From positions 11,966,001-12,030,000 of the forward strand of contig WOAB01000040.1 of NCBI GenBank assembly GCA_027886185.1: DNA of 64,000 nucleotides, written 5' to 3'. Origin of the DNA: Rheum nobile (taxonomy: Eukaryota; Streptophyta; Magnoliopsida; Caryophyllales; Polygonaceae). Positions 43,265 to 54,784 of the stretch are shown here, piece by piece. Numbering within the stretch: position 1 is the stretch's first letter; each line of letters opens with the position of its first letter. The position numbers and the translations under genes are program-made. The notes beneath the pieces are model-generated. The model saw only the letters and a program-made list of their open reading frames with translations, had not been told where the DNA came from and did not search any database.

Positions 43265-46200
43265 TGTAATATCCTACTTAAAATAGAAGGGTAAAGTGGT
43301 AATTTTAAGGTGATAATAATAAAAGTTTTGAAATTTATTTTATTTCTTTTAGAGAAATAATTTAAACTTTCATGAACTTAGGTTCAAAGGTTGTTTATGA
43401 TAATTTTTGGTACAATTTATCATATGAATAATAATAATATGGTGTTAAAATAAATAATCAAGTGTAACAGTGGTTGTAATTTTAAATTTTAAATAATAAT
43501 AAAGGTCATAAGAATTATTATGTTATCCATAAAGGGATAAAGTAATAATTGTCCTAAGTAAGTTATTTTTATAAGCCAAGAATGGTATAAATTATTATTA
43601 ACCTTATCTTAATTTTAATTTAGAAAAAACTTATCAATTTTGACTTTGAATATTTAAATCAAGTTTAAAAATTTTTGTTAAGGATTTAAGTATGGTCAAA
43701 TTCATAAGAAAAATAGCTTAATTTTATTTTAACCTAAGTTAAATTTTTCTATACTTTAATTTTGGGTTAAAATAATATTATAAACTTAGAATATTAAAAT
43801 AAATAAATTTGGGATATTTTCTTATTTTTAAAAGTGAAAAGAAGAGCGTTTTTGCTACAATTTAAGAAAGTTGGGCAAACAATGTGCAAATAGGCCAAAT
43901 AAGGGGGGGTGTGTGTAAATAGTCAAAAGCGGAGCTGTCTTCTTCCTCCCCCAGCCACCATTAAAACGTGAAGCTATAAAGCTCAAAAACAGGTGCCATT
44001 GGATCTCGATTGGATCAATTACTCCATGGGAATTTAAGAGGACCTTATCCCACATCTAATTTACCAATTAATTGGATTCAATGGCCACGCGATTTAACGG
44101 AATTTCATCCCCAAACCAACGTGTCATCTAGGAGGCCGGTTTGAACAAATCCAAAATTGGATCAAATTGTCTTCAATTGGAGGGATTAATGAGAGGGGTT
44201 TTGTTAATTGCATTCACACCTACAAGAAAGTTATAAAATCCCTCCCAATTGGACCCCCAATTCATCCAATTTCGCCATCCAATCTCAAGAATCCTAAATC
44301 CCGAAACCGGTTGTTCTTCATCAACATTCGAGAGTGTTTGAGCTTCAATCTTGCAATTGGTGATACCCCTAGCTTCGTATTTGAGTCCTATATCAAATCC
44401 ATAAGGTTTCTCCGCCCGAAATCCACCGTCGGCCGCCAATTGCGCCGGAAACCGCAAGCAGCTCCTCCACGCGACCGAATTGGGTATGTTTCTGATTTTT
44501 TTGTCCGATTTTCATTTTTTTTGTTATTATTTAGCCTAATTAAGGTTAATTAAATTAATCTTAATTACTGAATAATTATATGGAATTAATTTGATTTTAT
44601 AAAATTAATTAGAATTACTTTGGGTATTATCTTGGACTATGAATGGTTAAAATATTAACTTTTAATCTAGATAATATTTTGGAGTAAAATTTCTGGACTT
44701 ATAAATAAATTATGAGATTTATTTACTCATGAAAAGATTATTTAGAATATACGACTAATTGATTCTTAATCGTATTGATAATCGTTCTACCGATTAATCC
44801 TTGAAAATTTAATTATTTGGAGATAAATTGATTCAATTTAAATCTTGAGACATATACCCTTCAAAATTCAGTATGAAATAAATTATTTAATTATAATTTA
44901 TTTTTGTGTGTGATTCGGGTACGCCTCAGATTTGCTTCTGGAATAGAAATAGAGTAGGGATTCAAGTTGCTACTCAGAAACAACCATCCCCGTGATACTG
45001 TTCATTTTTATGTGATTCAAGGCAAGTGGCAGTTCGATCTTGCTAATTTATTCCATATTTCCTTAATTGACAATTAATTTGTTGTCTTGATTAAGTTGGG
45101 ATAAATATTCTTAATTTCTCGTTTGGAAACTTGTGTGTTAAAATATTGTGTAAAATGAACCTTATTATTAGATTGTATATATGCTAGCTATAACCCTTAT
45201 ATATATCATTATTATAGGGTGCTAGATAATAATTGGTGTGGATTGTTGTGCTTTGGTATGGATAATAATTGCTAGTTAGCACGAGTATTCGTAGAAACAC
45301 TATTACCTTGCGAGGTTTAGCTGTTTCTTTATAACTTAGTATTAGGAGGATAATTGCCATAATACTTTTGGTCATGACCTACCCTTATTTTATATAAGTG
45401 GTGGTGTACTTAGCTAGTGCCGAAACTCGGGATTCGTCCCATTCTAAATCTCATTGCGAGATCGGTTGTGGATAATAATAAAAGTCTTAACGTTAATGCA
45501 CGTTTTGTAAGTAAATAAAATAAGTTCCATGTGATACATAATTAATACACCCTCGGGCGAGAAGTACAACGTGGAACCCGTTCAGTCTCTTGTCTAAATT
45601 AAGTCCCATTTCCAAACTGGATTCGCATTATGCAGTGAGGTTGGTCGAAGACCCAAATATTCAACGAGGCATTTTCAAAACTTTGTGTGATAATGTTCCC
45701 AAACAAATTCATGTAATTTCCCATAAGACTCAGTTCATTGGAGTCTTATTTTTAATCATATCTCTTCATTCTTTTCGGTAGAAGTCTATAGTCATATACC
45801 GTTTACCGAGTTTTATTTGGGAAACAAGGGTAGTGATATATTACGACTACAAGAACCAATCTGTTTTCACCCTTGCATAGTCTTTCATTAGACTAACCAA
45901 CCGGTTTTATTCCTTGCATGGTTGGCTGGTGTCATCCGTCCTATATGACACATCAGAGGTTGGTCCACGACGATTCGAAGTAACCGATCGAAGACGAAGG
46001 CTTGCAGTTGAAGGTTGTGTCTTAGGTAGTAGTAATTTAAAGGTGTGTGTGTTTTGAAATAAATTGTAATGCTTATATAAATTAGTTATGTAATTAGAGT
46101 TTCTTTAAAAAGTTTTCCGTTGTAATCTAAAAAGTCTTCTGCTGTAAATTCACTCTGTTGTATTATCGTCCTTCTCATTTTACGAGAGGAATTTTAATAA

Positions 46201-46363
46201 AAGATTGTTTGCTTTACACAAGTCTTTTGCTACTCTGTTATTATTTAATGTATATTTGTCTATTTTAAGCTTATTGTTCTGATTAAAGCTTAGGGTGACT
46301 TTGGACTTTACAGTTTGAGATCACTGACGTGTAGCACTACCGACATAAGTCGGGGGTGTTACA
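43265..46363 (+). repeat. 3.1-kb solo LTR, probably Tekay/Del-like gypsy
   Basis: It starts TGTAATATCCTAC and ends GGGGGTGTTACA. The flanks are GCAAG (43,260-43,264) and ACAAG (46,364-46,368), a 5-bp duplication with one change. Removing it restores a continuous reading frame (DLSGFSSCDHVGC). Length and termini suit the Tekay/Del lineage, whose LTRs are unusually long. The interior contains only short open frames, e.g. 44,167-44,553, that look fortuitous. Orientation is inferred from a TATA-like CTATAAAGC near 43,975 and is uncertain. Confidence 0.75.
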
Positions 46364-46432
46364 ACAAGAGGAGAATCCCGAAAGATCCTGTTCCACTAGC
46401 GGATCCTCCTCTTTCAGATGTACTTCCATCTC
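46364..46432 (-). pseudogene. Proximal part of the unrecognised exon
   Basis: From a possible acceptor TATCAG (46,433) the frame reads EMEVHLKEEDPLVEQDLSGF then SSC. It runs into the duplication of the solo LTR and continues at 43,264. Confidence 0.42.
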
Positions 46433-48414
46433 CTGATATGTGCTCTATGGAGTTGAGAATTATTTCTCGTGTGTATACTCCGAGAATTTGTTGTGGTAAA
46501 AGTTCATGTGGTGAGCTAATAAAAAGCTTAAAATACTTAGTTGTGAGTTTTATAATTTATTCATTTAAGTGAATAAATTGTTGAGAAAGCTATAAATCAT
46601 ATAGAGTTGTCTCTCCCTAAGGAATTGCAATTTAAAACGAGTGATGTTCTAGAATATAAAATTTTAGCAATTTAAACGTGAGGACTTTATTATAAGATTT
46701 ATGGTATAACTCTTTCTTGGAAGATTAAGTTGTGAAGTTATTGTATTGGGAGGAAGCTTACTTAAATTTAAAGGTTATAGTATAAGAATAGGTTATGTTG
46801 AGGATTTCGATAAACTAAAGGGTTTAGTAAGAATTTGTCTTATGTGCGCTTAAGGAGTAAGGTAACAAATGTTACTCGTATATATCTATTGAAGGATTAT
46901 GACAGAAGTGATCGATTTTGTTGATAATGAATCATTTATCGATATGATATTTTGAGGAAATAAGAGTAATACCTTATGTGGTCCGTTTTGGGAAAAGAAG
47001 AAATCACTAAGAGTTGTTTTCTCTAAGAAGATTACAATGTAATGCGAGTAATGGTTTATTTTTTAAACATATAAGGATTTAAAACATTGTGATTTCGGTC
47101 ATGATTTTTCGTGTGGGGAAATTTTGAAGTTAAGAGTATCCTATGATACTGTGGAATTTTATAGTTGGCGGTGACTTGGTGACTACAAATTAGGAAATTG
47201 TTATAATTATTGATGGTTTTGAACTAGAGGTAAATGAATATTTAAATGCACTAATCGTAAGTGTATAAGACTTTGGTTCCTTATTGTTATACTTGGGATG
47301 GTGAATTACTGTGTTATGATATTGAGTTTACATTCCTTGGTCATATAATGCTTCCTAAGTGTCGAAAACATTTAAGGTTTCTTATGTAACGTATTAAGGT
47401 ACAGAACATGTGTGGCTTGGATGTTAGATGTTTATGGGACACATGCTATTTGGATGGTATAGGGATACATTAGGTGAATGAGTATTAATGGATATTGGGA
47501 TGGTCAGATCTTATGGTTGGATATGAAACTGACAGGAACATAATTGGATGCTTATGATAAGTGTTTTTGTAAGTAGTTCACATACTATGTATATAATGTT
47601 CACTCCTAATGGGAACTAACGAGTCACGTGAAAATAGTATCTGAGTATTGGGGGGAAATATGTAACCTTGCACGTGTTGCTTGAACAGAGTATGGACAAG
47701 CTAATGCCAAGTGTGTATCACTATAAGACTTTTAATAAGGTTGTGTACCCCTTAAATATGATGATCTTGGGAGAGTTAGAACTATCATTGAGATACTAAG
47801 CGCACGAAATTTAGAGTTACAAAGTTTTAGTGATGAGATTCACATTGATATCAAGTGGAAATATTTCAGGATATTGAGATATCGAGCTCTCTATTTGGTG
47901 ATGCTTCTTTAAGATTTTTAAGTGAATTTCTTGACGTCAAATTCCTGTCGTGGAAGTACTTGTATATTGGATGAATGTAGTTCGAGAGGACATTGGTTTC
48001 GTATCATTAGTGAGAAGCAAAACTTCTGGATACGATTTGTGTAAGGATTTTACTCTCTTTGAGTTTCGAGTTTTTCTAATGAGTGTGAAAAAGCATTCAA
48101 CGTGTTTAACGATTTGTTTAAAATAAAATGATTGATCATAAACGTGTTAAAGGAATTGTCAAAATCGTGTTTGAGGAAAATAGGGATAAAATGTTGAGTA
48201 ATTATTTTGAGCAAAATAAGGGCCTTAAGTTAGAAACGAATTATTTGAATGTTAAATTTTCCTTGGAAAAAGTTTTGAGTTAGAGATGGGCATAAATGCC
48301 AAATTTAATCAAAGTGAATAGTGTAAATTGCGAGTTATACGCTTGATGGATAAGGAGCGACGACTTGTGTCGATCGTCTCCATAGTTTAGTAATCTGGAT
48401 GTTCGACATTTTGT
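46433..48414. other. AT-rich sequence, no gene or element recognised
   Basis: Frames are short throughout. Two diverged copies of a phrase like AGAGTTGTNTCTCYNTAAG followed by CGAGTRATG (about 46,600 and 47,010) suggest an old repetitive element, but nothing could be assigned. Confidence 0.5.
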
Positions 48415-48835
48415 CAATTGGTTATATACTATGATTATATCTTATAGTTATATCCAATTTGGTTATATACTATGATTATATCCTATAGTTATATCCAATT
48501 TAGTTATATCTTATAGTTATATACTATAGTTATATTTTATAGTTATAACATTTGGTAATATCCTATGGTTATATTCTATAGTTATATACTATGGTTATAT
48601 CCTATAGTTATACACTATGATTATATCCTATGATTATATTCTATAGTTATATACTATGATTATATCTTATGGTTATATTTTATAGTTATATACTATGATT
48701 ATATTCTATCGTTATATTCTATAGTTATATACTATGATTATATCATATGGTTATATTCTATAGTTATATACTATGGTTATATCCTATAGTTATATATTAT
48801 GATTATATCTTATAGTTATATCCAACTTTGTACTG
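48415..48835 (+). repeat. AT-rich minisatellite, TTATATCCTATAG units
   Basis: About 25 short units of 16-18 bases alternate between ACTATGATTATATCCT and ATAGTTATATACTAT forms, with higher-order blocks of 34-50 bases. Many units are nearly self-complementary. Confidence 0.9.
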
Positions 48836-48851
48836 TAATGACAAATACCAA

Positions 48852-48890
48852 AAAACTCTAAACCCTAATCCTAAACCCTAAACCTTTAAA
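48852..48890 (+). repeat. Telomere-like tract
   Basis: Degenerate copies of the plant telomere motif (AAACCCT), about three units including CTAATCCTAAACCCTAAACC. It is too short and mutated to be a chromosome end. Confidence 0.75.
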
Positions 48891-48929
48891 ATGCCAAATT
48901 GGATTCTCTCTCACAAAATATGAAAAATG

Positions 48930-49072
48930 CCAACTTGGGCGCCACAATATGAACCTCTTGGACGCATCAATGTGGCGCCCAAGGGGTTACAACATAAACC
49001 CATTGGACGTGTCTAAGTGGCGCCCAAGGGGTTATAGCATAAACCCCTTGGACGCATCTAAGTGGCGCCAAA
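48930..49072 (+). repeat. 45-bp tandem repeat with GTGGCGCCCAAGG core
   Basis: Three to four units contain GTGGCGCC followed by an AACCCCTTGGACGCATCTAA-like part. Inside each unit, GGGCGCCAC/GTGGCGCCC and CCAAGGGG/CCCCTTGG are inverted. The apparent peptide repeat in one frame is a by-product. Confidence 0.85.
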
Positions 49073-49439
49073 GAGTTTCCATTTTCCATAGTTTAAAACT
49101 TATAATTTGTAAATTTATAAAGAGATTTTTGTGCTTACGAGAAGAATATGATATGACTTTAAAGTACAAAAATAATTAAAAGAATAGATTGACATGACAT
49201 GAAAAAAATTCAATAGAAGCATTGATGAATCTCAAGCCCAATTCAAAAACAATTGATGATTTCGGGTAATATCTTCAGATTGTAAGTTATATTCTCCAAC
49301 TTAAACTTGGAAATGTTAAACTTTGTATTGTAATGATAAAGATGGCTTTTGGGTTTTATATAAATAGTGAAACTACAAATTGGAAAAAGAGTGGATTTAC
49401 ATCGACTAAACATATCCAACTCCATCCCGATCCGACATT
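49073..49439. other. Short non-coding interval before the OTU pseudogene
   Basis: AT-rich, with no convincing frame. It may be the 3' flank or terminal region of the Mutator-type element. Confidence 0.4.
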
Positions 49440-50496
49440 TGTACTAGTTGGATACCCTAAGCACTATGACTAAAGAAATATTGCGTGCTGACCAGCCATG
49501 GTCCGTTCCTTGACGTAATCTCTCATCCTAGTCTCAAACGGTTGATCCCATCCTTCAACACTTGCATCTTTGAATCAGGTTCAAACGTCGGGCGGGGGTG
49601 GAATCGGACAAAAATCATTAACTAGAGAAACCTGTACAAATTCAAGGGTTAGAATACATGCAAAATAAATACAGGTTAATGATGATGGAATGTGAAAATG
49701 CATACCGGTACAAAATGGTCATGGTTGCCTACAAGGGCTATCGTATGCACCGTAGTGGGAGGTTGTGCGCCTGGGAGAGCCCATATTGGGAGGCATGTGT
49801 CAGGTCCACTCCATGATAGTACAACAAGAGCCACATGGAATCATTTGGCAAACGCCAAGCCGGCCATAGGAACTTCCATCCAGTGATGGCTCAAGCACTC
49901 TCTGGTATAATTCACTAACTTGATCAGTTGTGATATCGGGGTAACAACACTAGCCGGGGTGTACAACTCTCGACGTTGTTGTAGTTCCTTGGAAAGCTCC
50001 CATCGGACATAGTCATAACTGTCTTGGTCCTTGCCTAATAAAGCAGCCAGTGAACGGTACCCACAATGACCATCGCCCATTACATTCTGTACTGCTGAAA
50101 TGTAGGCGAACATGACCGAATCAATATTCTGTCGGCCCTAGTTAAAGTCGAGGTAAATCATTTCTTTCTCGCCCTTAGGTGGTCCAGTGGTGCTACCTTT
50201 GCCAGTTGAAACTCCGTTGCGTGCTTTACTGCTCGGAGGACGTCCTTTGGATCCCATGGACGATTTTTTGCCTCTTGAACTCTTCTGCTCATCATCCTTC
50301 TTCTTCTTCTTTTCCACCGCCTTGTGCTCCACCTAAATCAGGTCCCTCTTGGTATCGTTCTTCTTCTTTTTAGGTCTCCCATTTCTTGGTCTCAGCGGCT
50401 AGGGGCTCTTCTGCGGTACACGATCTCAGGTCAAAGTACTCTTTGTACTTGCGGGCAAACTCGGACTTAAGCTCGTAGGGAAAATCCATGTTGGCC
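49440..50496 (-). pseudogene. OTU-type cysteine protease pseudogene, probably from a Mutator-like element
   Basis: The minus-strand frame contains a basic KGRPPSSKARN segment after a Lys/Asp-rich tract. A stop at about 50,138 follows, then FAYISAVQNVMGDGHCGYRS, where Asp and Cys of GDGHC fit the OTU catalytic motif. Further on are YDYVRWELSKELQQRRELY and SHHWMEVPMAG. This arrangement is familiar from plant MULE-encoded OTU proteins. Upstream, DFPYELKSEFARKYKEYFDL (about 50,490) runs straight into the LTR at 50,497. Downstream stops mark it as dead. An expected catalytic His falls in a degraded part. Confidence 0.65.
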
Positions 50497-51278
50497 CGGG
50501 GGAGCTTGATTGTGACTAAGCCAAGAGGTTTCTCTTCTCCTTGGGGATTGGCTAGCCTCTTAAGGCTCTTGGGGAGGCTCAAGGGAGGCAGCCAAGGGGA
50601 AACGCCGAGGGAATGTCGGGGGAGATGAGCGGGTGGCCACGAGAGGAGAGAGGTTGGCCGGTGTGAGACCCGGCTGGAGGCGCGTGGCGCGTGGCGGAGG
50701 AGGGCCAAGGGAACCTCTCTTGGAGGTTCCTTGGCTGGATCTAACTTGTTCTTAACTTGAGAATGTTTGTTTGTGAGATTCGAAAGAGATTGAGAGGAAG
50801 AAGGAGAGATTTGAATGCTTGGGATTGATAGAAGTAAGTGGAGGCCTTAGGGAGGAATCCTCAACCTAAGGGAAATATTCCACTTCTATAATCTTCAACC
50901 AAGTGAAAGAGGTTGCCACAAGTTGGCTTAAATAGTCATGGCATTTCAACCAACAAAGAAAAACTCTAATGGGCCTTAGTGAGTTGAAGTCCATATGCAA
51001 ATGGCTCTTCACACTAACTAAGGCAAGACAAAAATCATGAAACTAAATAACCAAAAGTAGAAAGGGGATAAAAGCCTTAGAGGCTTGGATATAGGCGTGT
51101 GCATGAATGTCTTAGAATCGAAGCATGGTCGATGCTTGAGTGTCGTGGCATTGATGTGTCGGCGCCTTCGTGGTCAAGGCCTCGGCGCCTTCGTGGTCAA
51201 GGCCTTGGCTCCTTCATGGTGAGGTATAAGAGTAGGTGCAGCCCTTGGGCTGGAGGCATCCATCACCGGGACTCATCA
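50497..51278 (-). repeat. 3' LTR of pol-less element I
   Basis: It matches 56,210-58,345 after the hAT insertion is removed. It ends ACCGGGACTCATCA at 51,278, where the element's purine tract begins. A duplicated CGCCTTCGTGGTCAAGGCC block occurs at 51,162-51,205. Confidence 0.8.
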
Positions 51279-52648
51279 ATCTTCCCTTCTTAGCTTCGAA
51301 GCGTCATCGCTTCGAGGGTGTTGGATGTCCGGGATGTAGAGGAAGTGTGGTGGCGCATCTCCCCTGCTTAAAGATGAATGTGGAGTGGGGGAGACCGCTA
51401 CTAACACAAAGAAGCATGAGCCGACGAGAGCCGTCGAGTGGTTCCTTGGGCACAACAAGATGGGAGGCCTCATGGGCGAGCATGGTAGCCGGAGAAATGT
51501 ACCTACAACAATTCAACTCAACACGAACACGTGAGTCCATCCCATGGCTTGGTGTTGGTCTACGGCTGGACCTAGGCAAGGAATCGAAGCAAGGGTGAGG
51601 CTCGGAGCGACGTCGGGCTGGAAACCGTGCAAACGGTGGGAGCATGTGTGCCAACGCAAACTCAACAAGAAAAGGAAATGTCAGTCAACGGTGCGGTGGA
51701 TCCCTAATAATGGCTCTAAGCAAGGCATCGGGGTGGAGGTGGCAACTATTGTCAAGGAGAAGGCCTTTCCCAAATTCCAGCCACCAAAGTGTCCAACAAT
51801 GATCCACAAGGGTAGGATCCCAAGCCAATACAATAGTACGAGGGATTCCATGGAAGTTTGCCTCGGTGTCAAATGTAAGGGCCGCTAGCTCGCTGGTAGG
51901 GTGCAAAAGTAGACAAGGAATGCCATGATCTCTCCTAGGGGGGGTTCTTGCCCAACAAATAAATGGAATCCATCCCCTTCTTAAGCATGTGCAATCCGGT
52001 TAGAAAAACCATGGCTAGGTCTTACCAAGGGGTGGATGGGAGGGAAATGGGTGTGTAAGGTCCGGGAGGGTGAAACCTAGGCAAAAGAGGGGCTAGTGGA
52101 GGTCCAAAGGCATAATCCTCAAAAGTTTCCATGGGTGTTATGTTCCCAAACTCTTTACAGCACTCATTGGCACCCTTAAACAAAAAAATTCCTAAAGGAG
52201 GTCCTAAGGACACAAATCTCACCCTCTCGGAGAAGGAAAACATCATCCCAAGAATGCCCCACAAGGTCACCCAAAGTGGCACATGCCGGTAATAGAGGAC
52301 AAAGGAGGGTCTCGGGGGCATGTGAAGACAAAGAAATGGAGATCATCAAAGTATGACCATGACAAGGAGAGGGGAGCATATACCTCGGAGACAAGATGTT
52401 GGCAATCTTGTCTCGGTTCTTCTTGTGTCGGCCATCAAAAGGAGAAGGCTCCACAAAGGCCACCCCACATGAATGGCGCCAGCCAAGGGGTGCACGTATC
52501 TTCAAGAGGACAAGAGCCTCATGATGGCCGTGTGATGAGAGCTACTTAAATGGGGAGTTGAAGAGGCGCCGACCTCCTTGGGAGCTGGGCAATGGCGAGG
52601 CCCCAAGCGGCAACGAAGGCTTCGGCCAAGATGGGAGCAAGGCCACAT
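51279..52648 (-). other. 3' part of element I, with the C-terminal end of the gag-like protein
   Basis: The purine tract AAGAAGGGAAGAT abuts the LTR. A minus-strand frame ending near 51,300 (ASHLVVPKEPLDGS, LPHSTFIFKQGR) matches the C-terminus of the protein in copy II (SHIVVPKEPPDGSS, FPHSTFTFKKRK). The 1 kb between this and 52,649 is absent from copy II and shows no recognisable domain. Confidence 0.6.
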
Positions 52649-53799
52649 CTATGGTAGGGAGGCCAAGGGGAGGCCCCAAAATGACACAAAGGAGCCGGTC
52701 AGGGGTGCCGGAGGGAGGCGGTGGTGGTGAAGTGACGGGGTGTGGCCGCAGATGGGGGCCTCAACTTGGGTGGAAGGCGCCGAGGGCAACAATGGCGCCG
52801 ACCAAGGGGGTATCAAGGCACAAGCCTCCATCGGTGGGGCAGCCATAGGGTGTCGGCCGCCATTGGGGTGGGTCGTTGGGAAGCCACCAATAGGCGACAA
52901 AAGGCCTCTCACGGCGATGGGAGGTTGCCAAACAAGTCGCGGCGGAGCCAATGCCGCGGCCAGCCGAGCGAGCGAGGGAACCGAGGCCGGCGCGGCGACA
53001 TGCACCGGGATCGTGGCGGGCGGGGGCACCAAGGTCGGGCCGGGTGCGGACGCCGGTGCAGACGGGGGCGCATGCTTCGTGGCCAGCGGGGACAGGGGCA
53101 CTGGAGGCGGCAGAGGCGCGAGCTTCAGGGCCGGCGGTGGCACGGCCATCGGAGTCGGCGGGGGCGTGAGCACCGGGGCTGATATGGGCATTGAGACCGG
53201 AGGTGGAGCGGGTGCGGTAGGTTGTGCCACCGTCGGTGCGGGCGTCGGGAAGGCGGTGGAGAAGCTGGCCAAGCGGTGCTCTAGGGCGGCAATCCGGGCA
53301 TTGGTGGCCTTGGCAATCTCCTTCTCTCGGCGGAGGGCGTAGCGCAAGGCCTCGGCAGTGGCCATGCGGAGCTCAAGGGCGGTCGCCTGAGCTTCGGCGG
53401 CTTCCTCCTCGCGGCGGAGCCTAGCCACTTCGGCGTGGGCAACGCGCAAGGCTTCGACGGCAGCTTCCTCGCGGCGGGCAACATCCTCCTTGGCACGGTT
53501 CTCCTCGGCAAACCGCATGGCAATCGACTCGGGGCAAAGTGTGTGCGTCAGCCACCCCGGGTCATAGCCTTCGGCGCGGCGGTTAGCGCGGGGAGGCGGC
53601 ATCCAGCCCGGGTCATGGCGGTCGAGCGGGCGCCGGGGCTGGCATTGGGCGCGATCATATCCTCGGTGGCTCACATCCGCCCAAGCCTCCTCTTCAAAAG
53701 TCTCTTCATATCCTTCATAGGCGCCTTCCTCTCCGTAGTCTCCAAAAGACTCCATGTCAAACTCGGTGAAACGTGGAGCATAGTGGCGGCTGTCCGCGT
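52649..53799 (-). pseudogene. Gag-like Pro-rich coiled-coil protein of element I (main part)
   Basis: The frame reads MESFGDYGEEGAYEGYEETF, then acidic and RRP/PPPRAN segments. A long charged coiled coil follows (ARREEAAVEALRVAHAEVAR ... LRREKEIAKATNARIAALEH). An approximately 150-residue Pro/Ala/Val-rich tail comes last. No zinc knuckle or protease motif is visible. Homologous to 58,973-59,848. The N-terminus lies at 54,659-54,784, beyond the SINE composite. It is placed where gag should be, directly after PBS and leader, so a gag role is inferred from position only. Confidence 0.6.
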
Positions 53800-54658
53800 T
53801 GTAACATCACAGGCCAAGCTACCCCAGCCACCAAGCCGCCCAGCCACCCAACGGTGCCGGCGCCGGTACTGGTGCCGCCTGGTTGTCCAAGGGCATGCAG
53901 CCCACACACCCAACCCTTCCCCCATTTAAATGGGTAGGTTGTTGCTCACGGGGATCGAACCCGGGACCTTTAGATACAAGGGCAATGCCTTACCACTTGT
54001 ATCACCAATTGTGCTGCAGCACAATTGGTATTCACTCCTTGTGGGGAGTGGATAAAGGGGAGAGGTCTCGTGTTCGAGCGCTCCCAACAACCTCTTGGCT
54101 AATGGCTTCCATTAATTTGGAGTAGCTCCCAAGGAAGGGTTGGGGTACATGGGCTACGGCTCATGGAGTGTCTCATGTTGGGCTAGGCCCGTGGCTTGAA
54201 CACTCACATAAAAGTGTATTTTTTTATAACATCCCAGGCCAAGCTACCCCAGCCACCAAGCCGCCCAGCCACCCAACGGTGCCGGCGCCGGTACTGGTGC
54301 CGCCTGGTTGTCCAAGGGCATGCAGCCCACACACCCAACCCTTCCCCTATTTAAATGGATAGGTTGTTGCCCACGGGGATCGAACCCGGGACCTTTAGAT
54401 ACAAGGGCAATGCCTTACCACTTGTATCACCAATTGCGCTGCAGCACAATTGGTGATACAAGTGGTAAGGCATTGCCCTTGTATCTAAAGGTCCCGGGTT
54501 CGATCCCCGTGGGCAACAACCTACCCATTTAAATGGGGGAAGGGTTGGGTGTGTGGGCTGCATGCCCTTGGACAACCAGGCGGCACCAGTACCGGCGTCG
54601 GCACCGTTGGGTGGCTGGGCGGCTTGGTGGTTGGGGTAGCTTGGCCTGAGATGTTACA
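53800..54658. mobile_element. Composite of inverted tRNA-type SINEs with TGTAACATC/GATGTTACA ends
   Basis: Four units alternate in direction: 53,800-54,016 (minus), 54,017-54,226 (plus, a different SINE), 54,227-54,441 (minus) and 54,442-54,658 (plus). Heads meet at a conserved palindrome around GCTGCAGC. Each head has a pol III B-box (GGTTCGATCCC at 54,497-54,507; GTGTTCGAGCGCTCC at about 54,072). The outer ends are inverted, and the flanks CGCGT/CGCAT look like a 5-bp duplication with one change. The second half is a hairpin of about 430 bp with near-perfect arms. Confidence 0.75.
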
Positions 54659-54784
54659 CGCATAGCCGACGGCGGGCCTAGGGATGGCGCGTGGATAAGG
54701 ACCCTCATACAAGGACGTGGGGTCACGAGCGTGGCTTCGTGGGCGCCGGCCCGACAGCGGCTGAGCGGAATAAGGCTCATCCAT
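54659..54784 (-). pseudogene. N-terminus of the gag-like protein of element I, split by the SINE composite
   Basis: The ATG at 54,784 gives MDEPYSAQPLSGRRPRSHAR, then DPTSLYEGPYPRAIPRPAVG and YA. Copy II continues the same text without interruption (RPAAGYEDSHHYAPRFTKFD), which proves the insertion point. Confidence 0.7.

Noticed and set aside
44167..44553. Opposed frames of about 90-128 residues in the 3.1-kb solo LTR
   Set aside because: Inside an LTR and partly overlapping on both strands, with no recognised domain. Probably fortuitous.
48415..48835. Regularly spaced repeats resembling a CRISPR array
   Set aside because: Units are adjacent, AT-rich and variable, without unique spacers. 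The genome is a plant.
48852..48890. Telomeric repeat suggesting a chromosome end
   Set aside because: Only about three degenerate units, with ordinary sequence on both sides.
48949..49179. Repeated peptide NINPLDASKWRPRGY
   Set aside because: Produced by the 45-bp DNA repeat whose unit length is divisible by three. The sequence also folds on itself, so a DNA-level repeat is the better explanation.
52740..53342. 200-residue Gly/Ala-rich frame on the plus strand, and two overlapping frames to 53,182
   Set aside because: These are shadows of the GC-rich Pro/Ala coding region of the gag-like protein on the minus strand. The homologous copy at 58,973-59,848 confirms the minus-strand frame.
54444..54520. 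tRNA-like sequence with good B-box
   Set aside because: The cloverleaf is incomplete and the unit continues into a SINE body repeated nearby. It was called a SINE head, not a tRNA gene.
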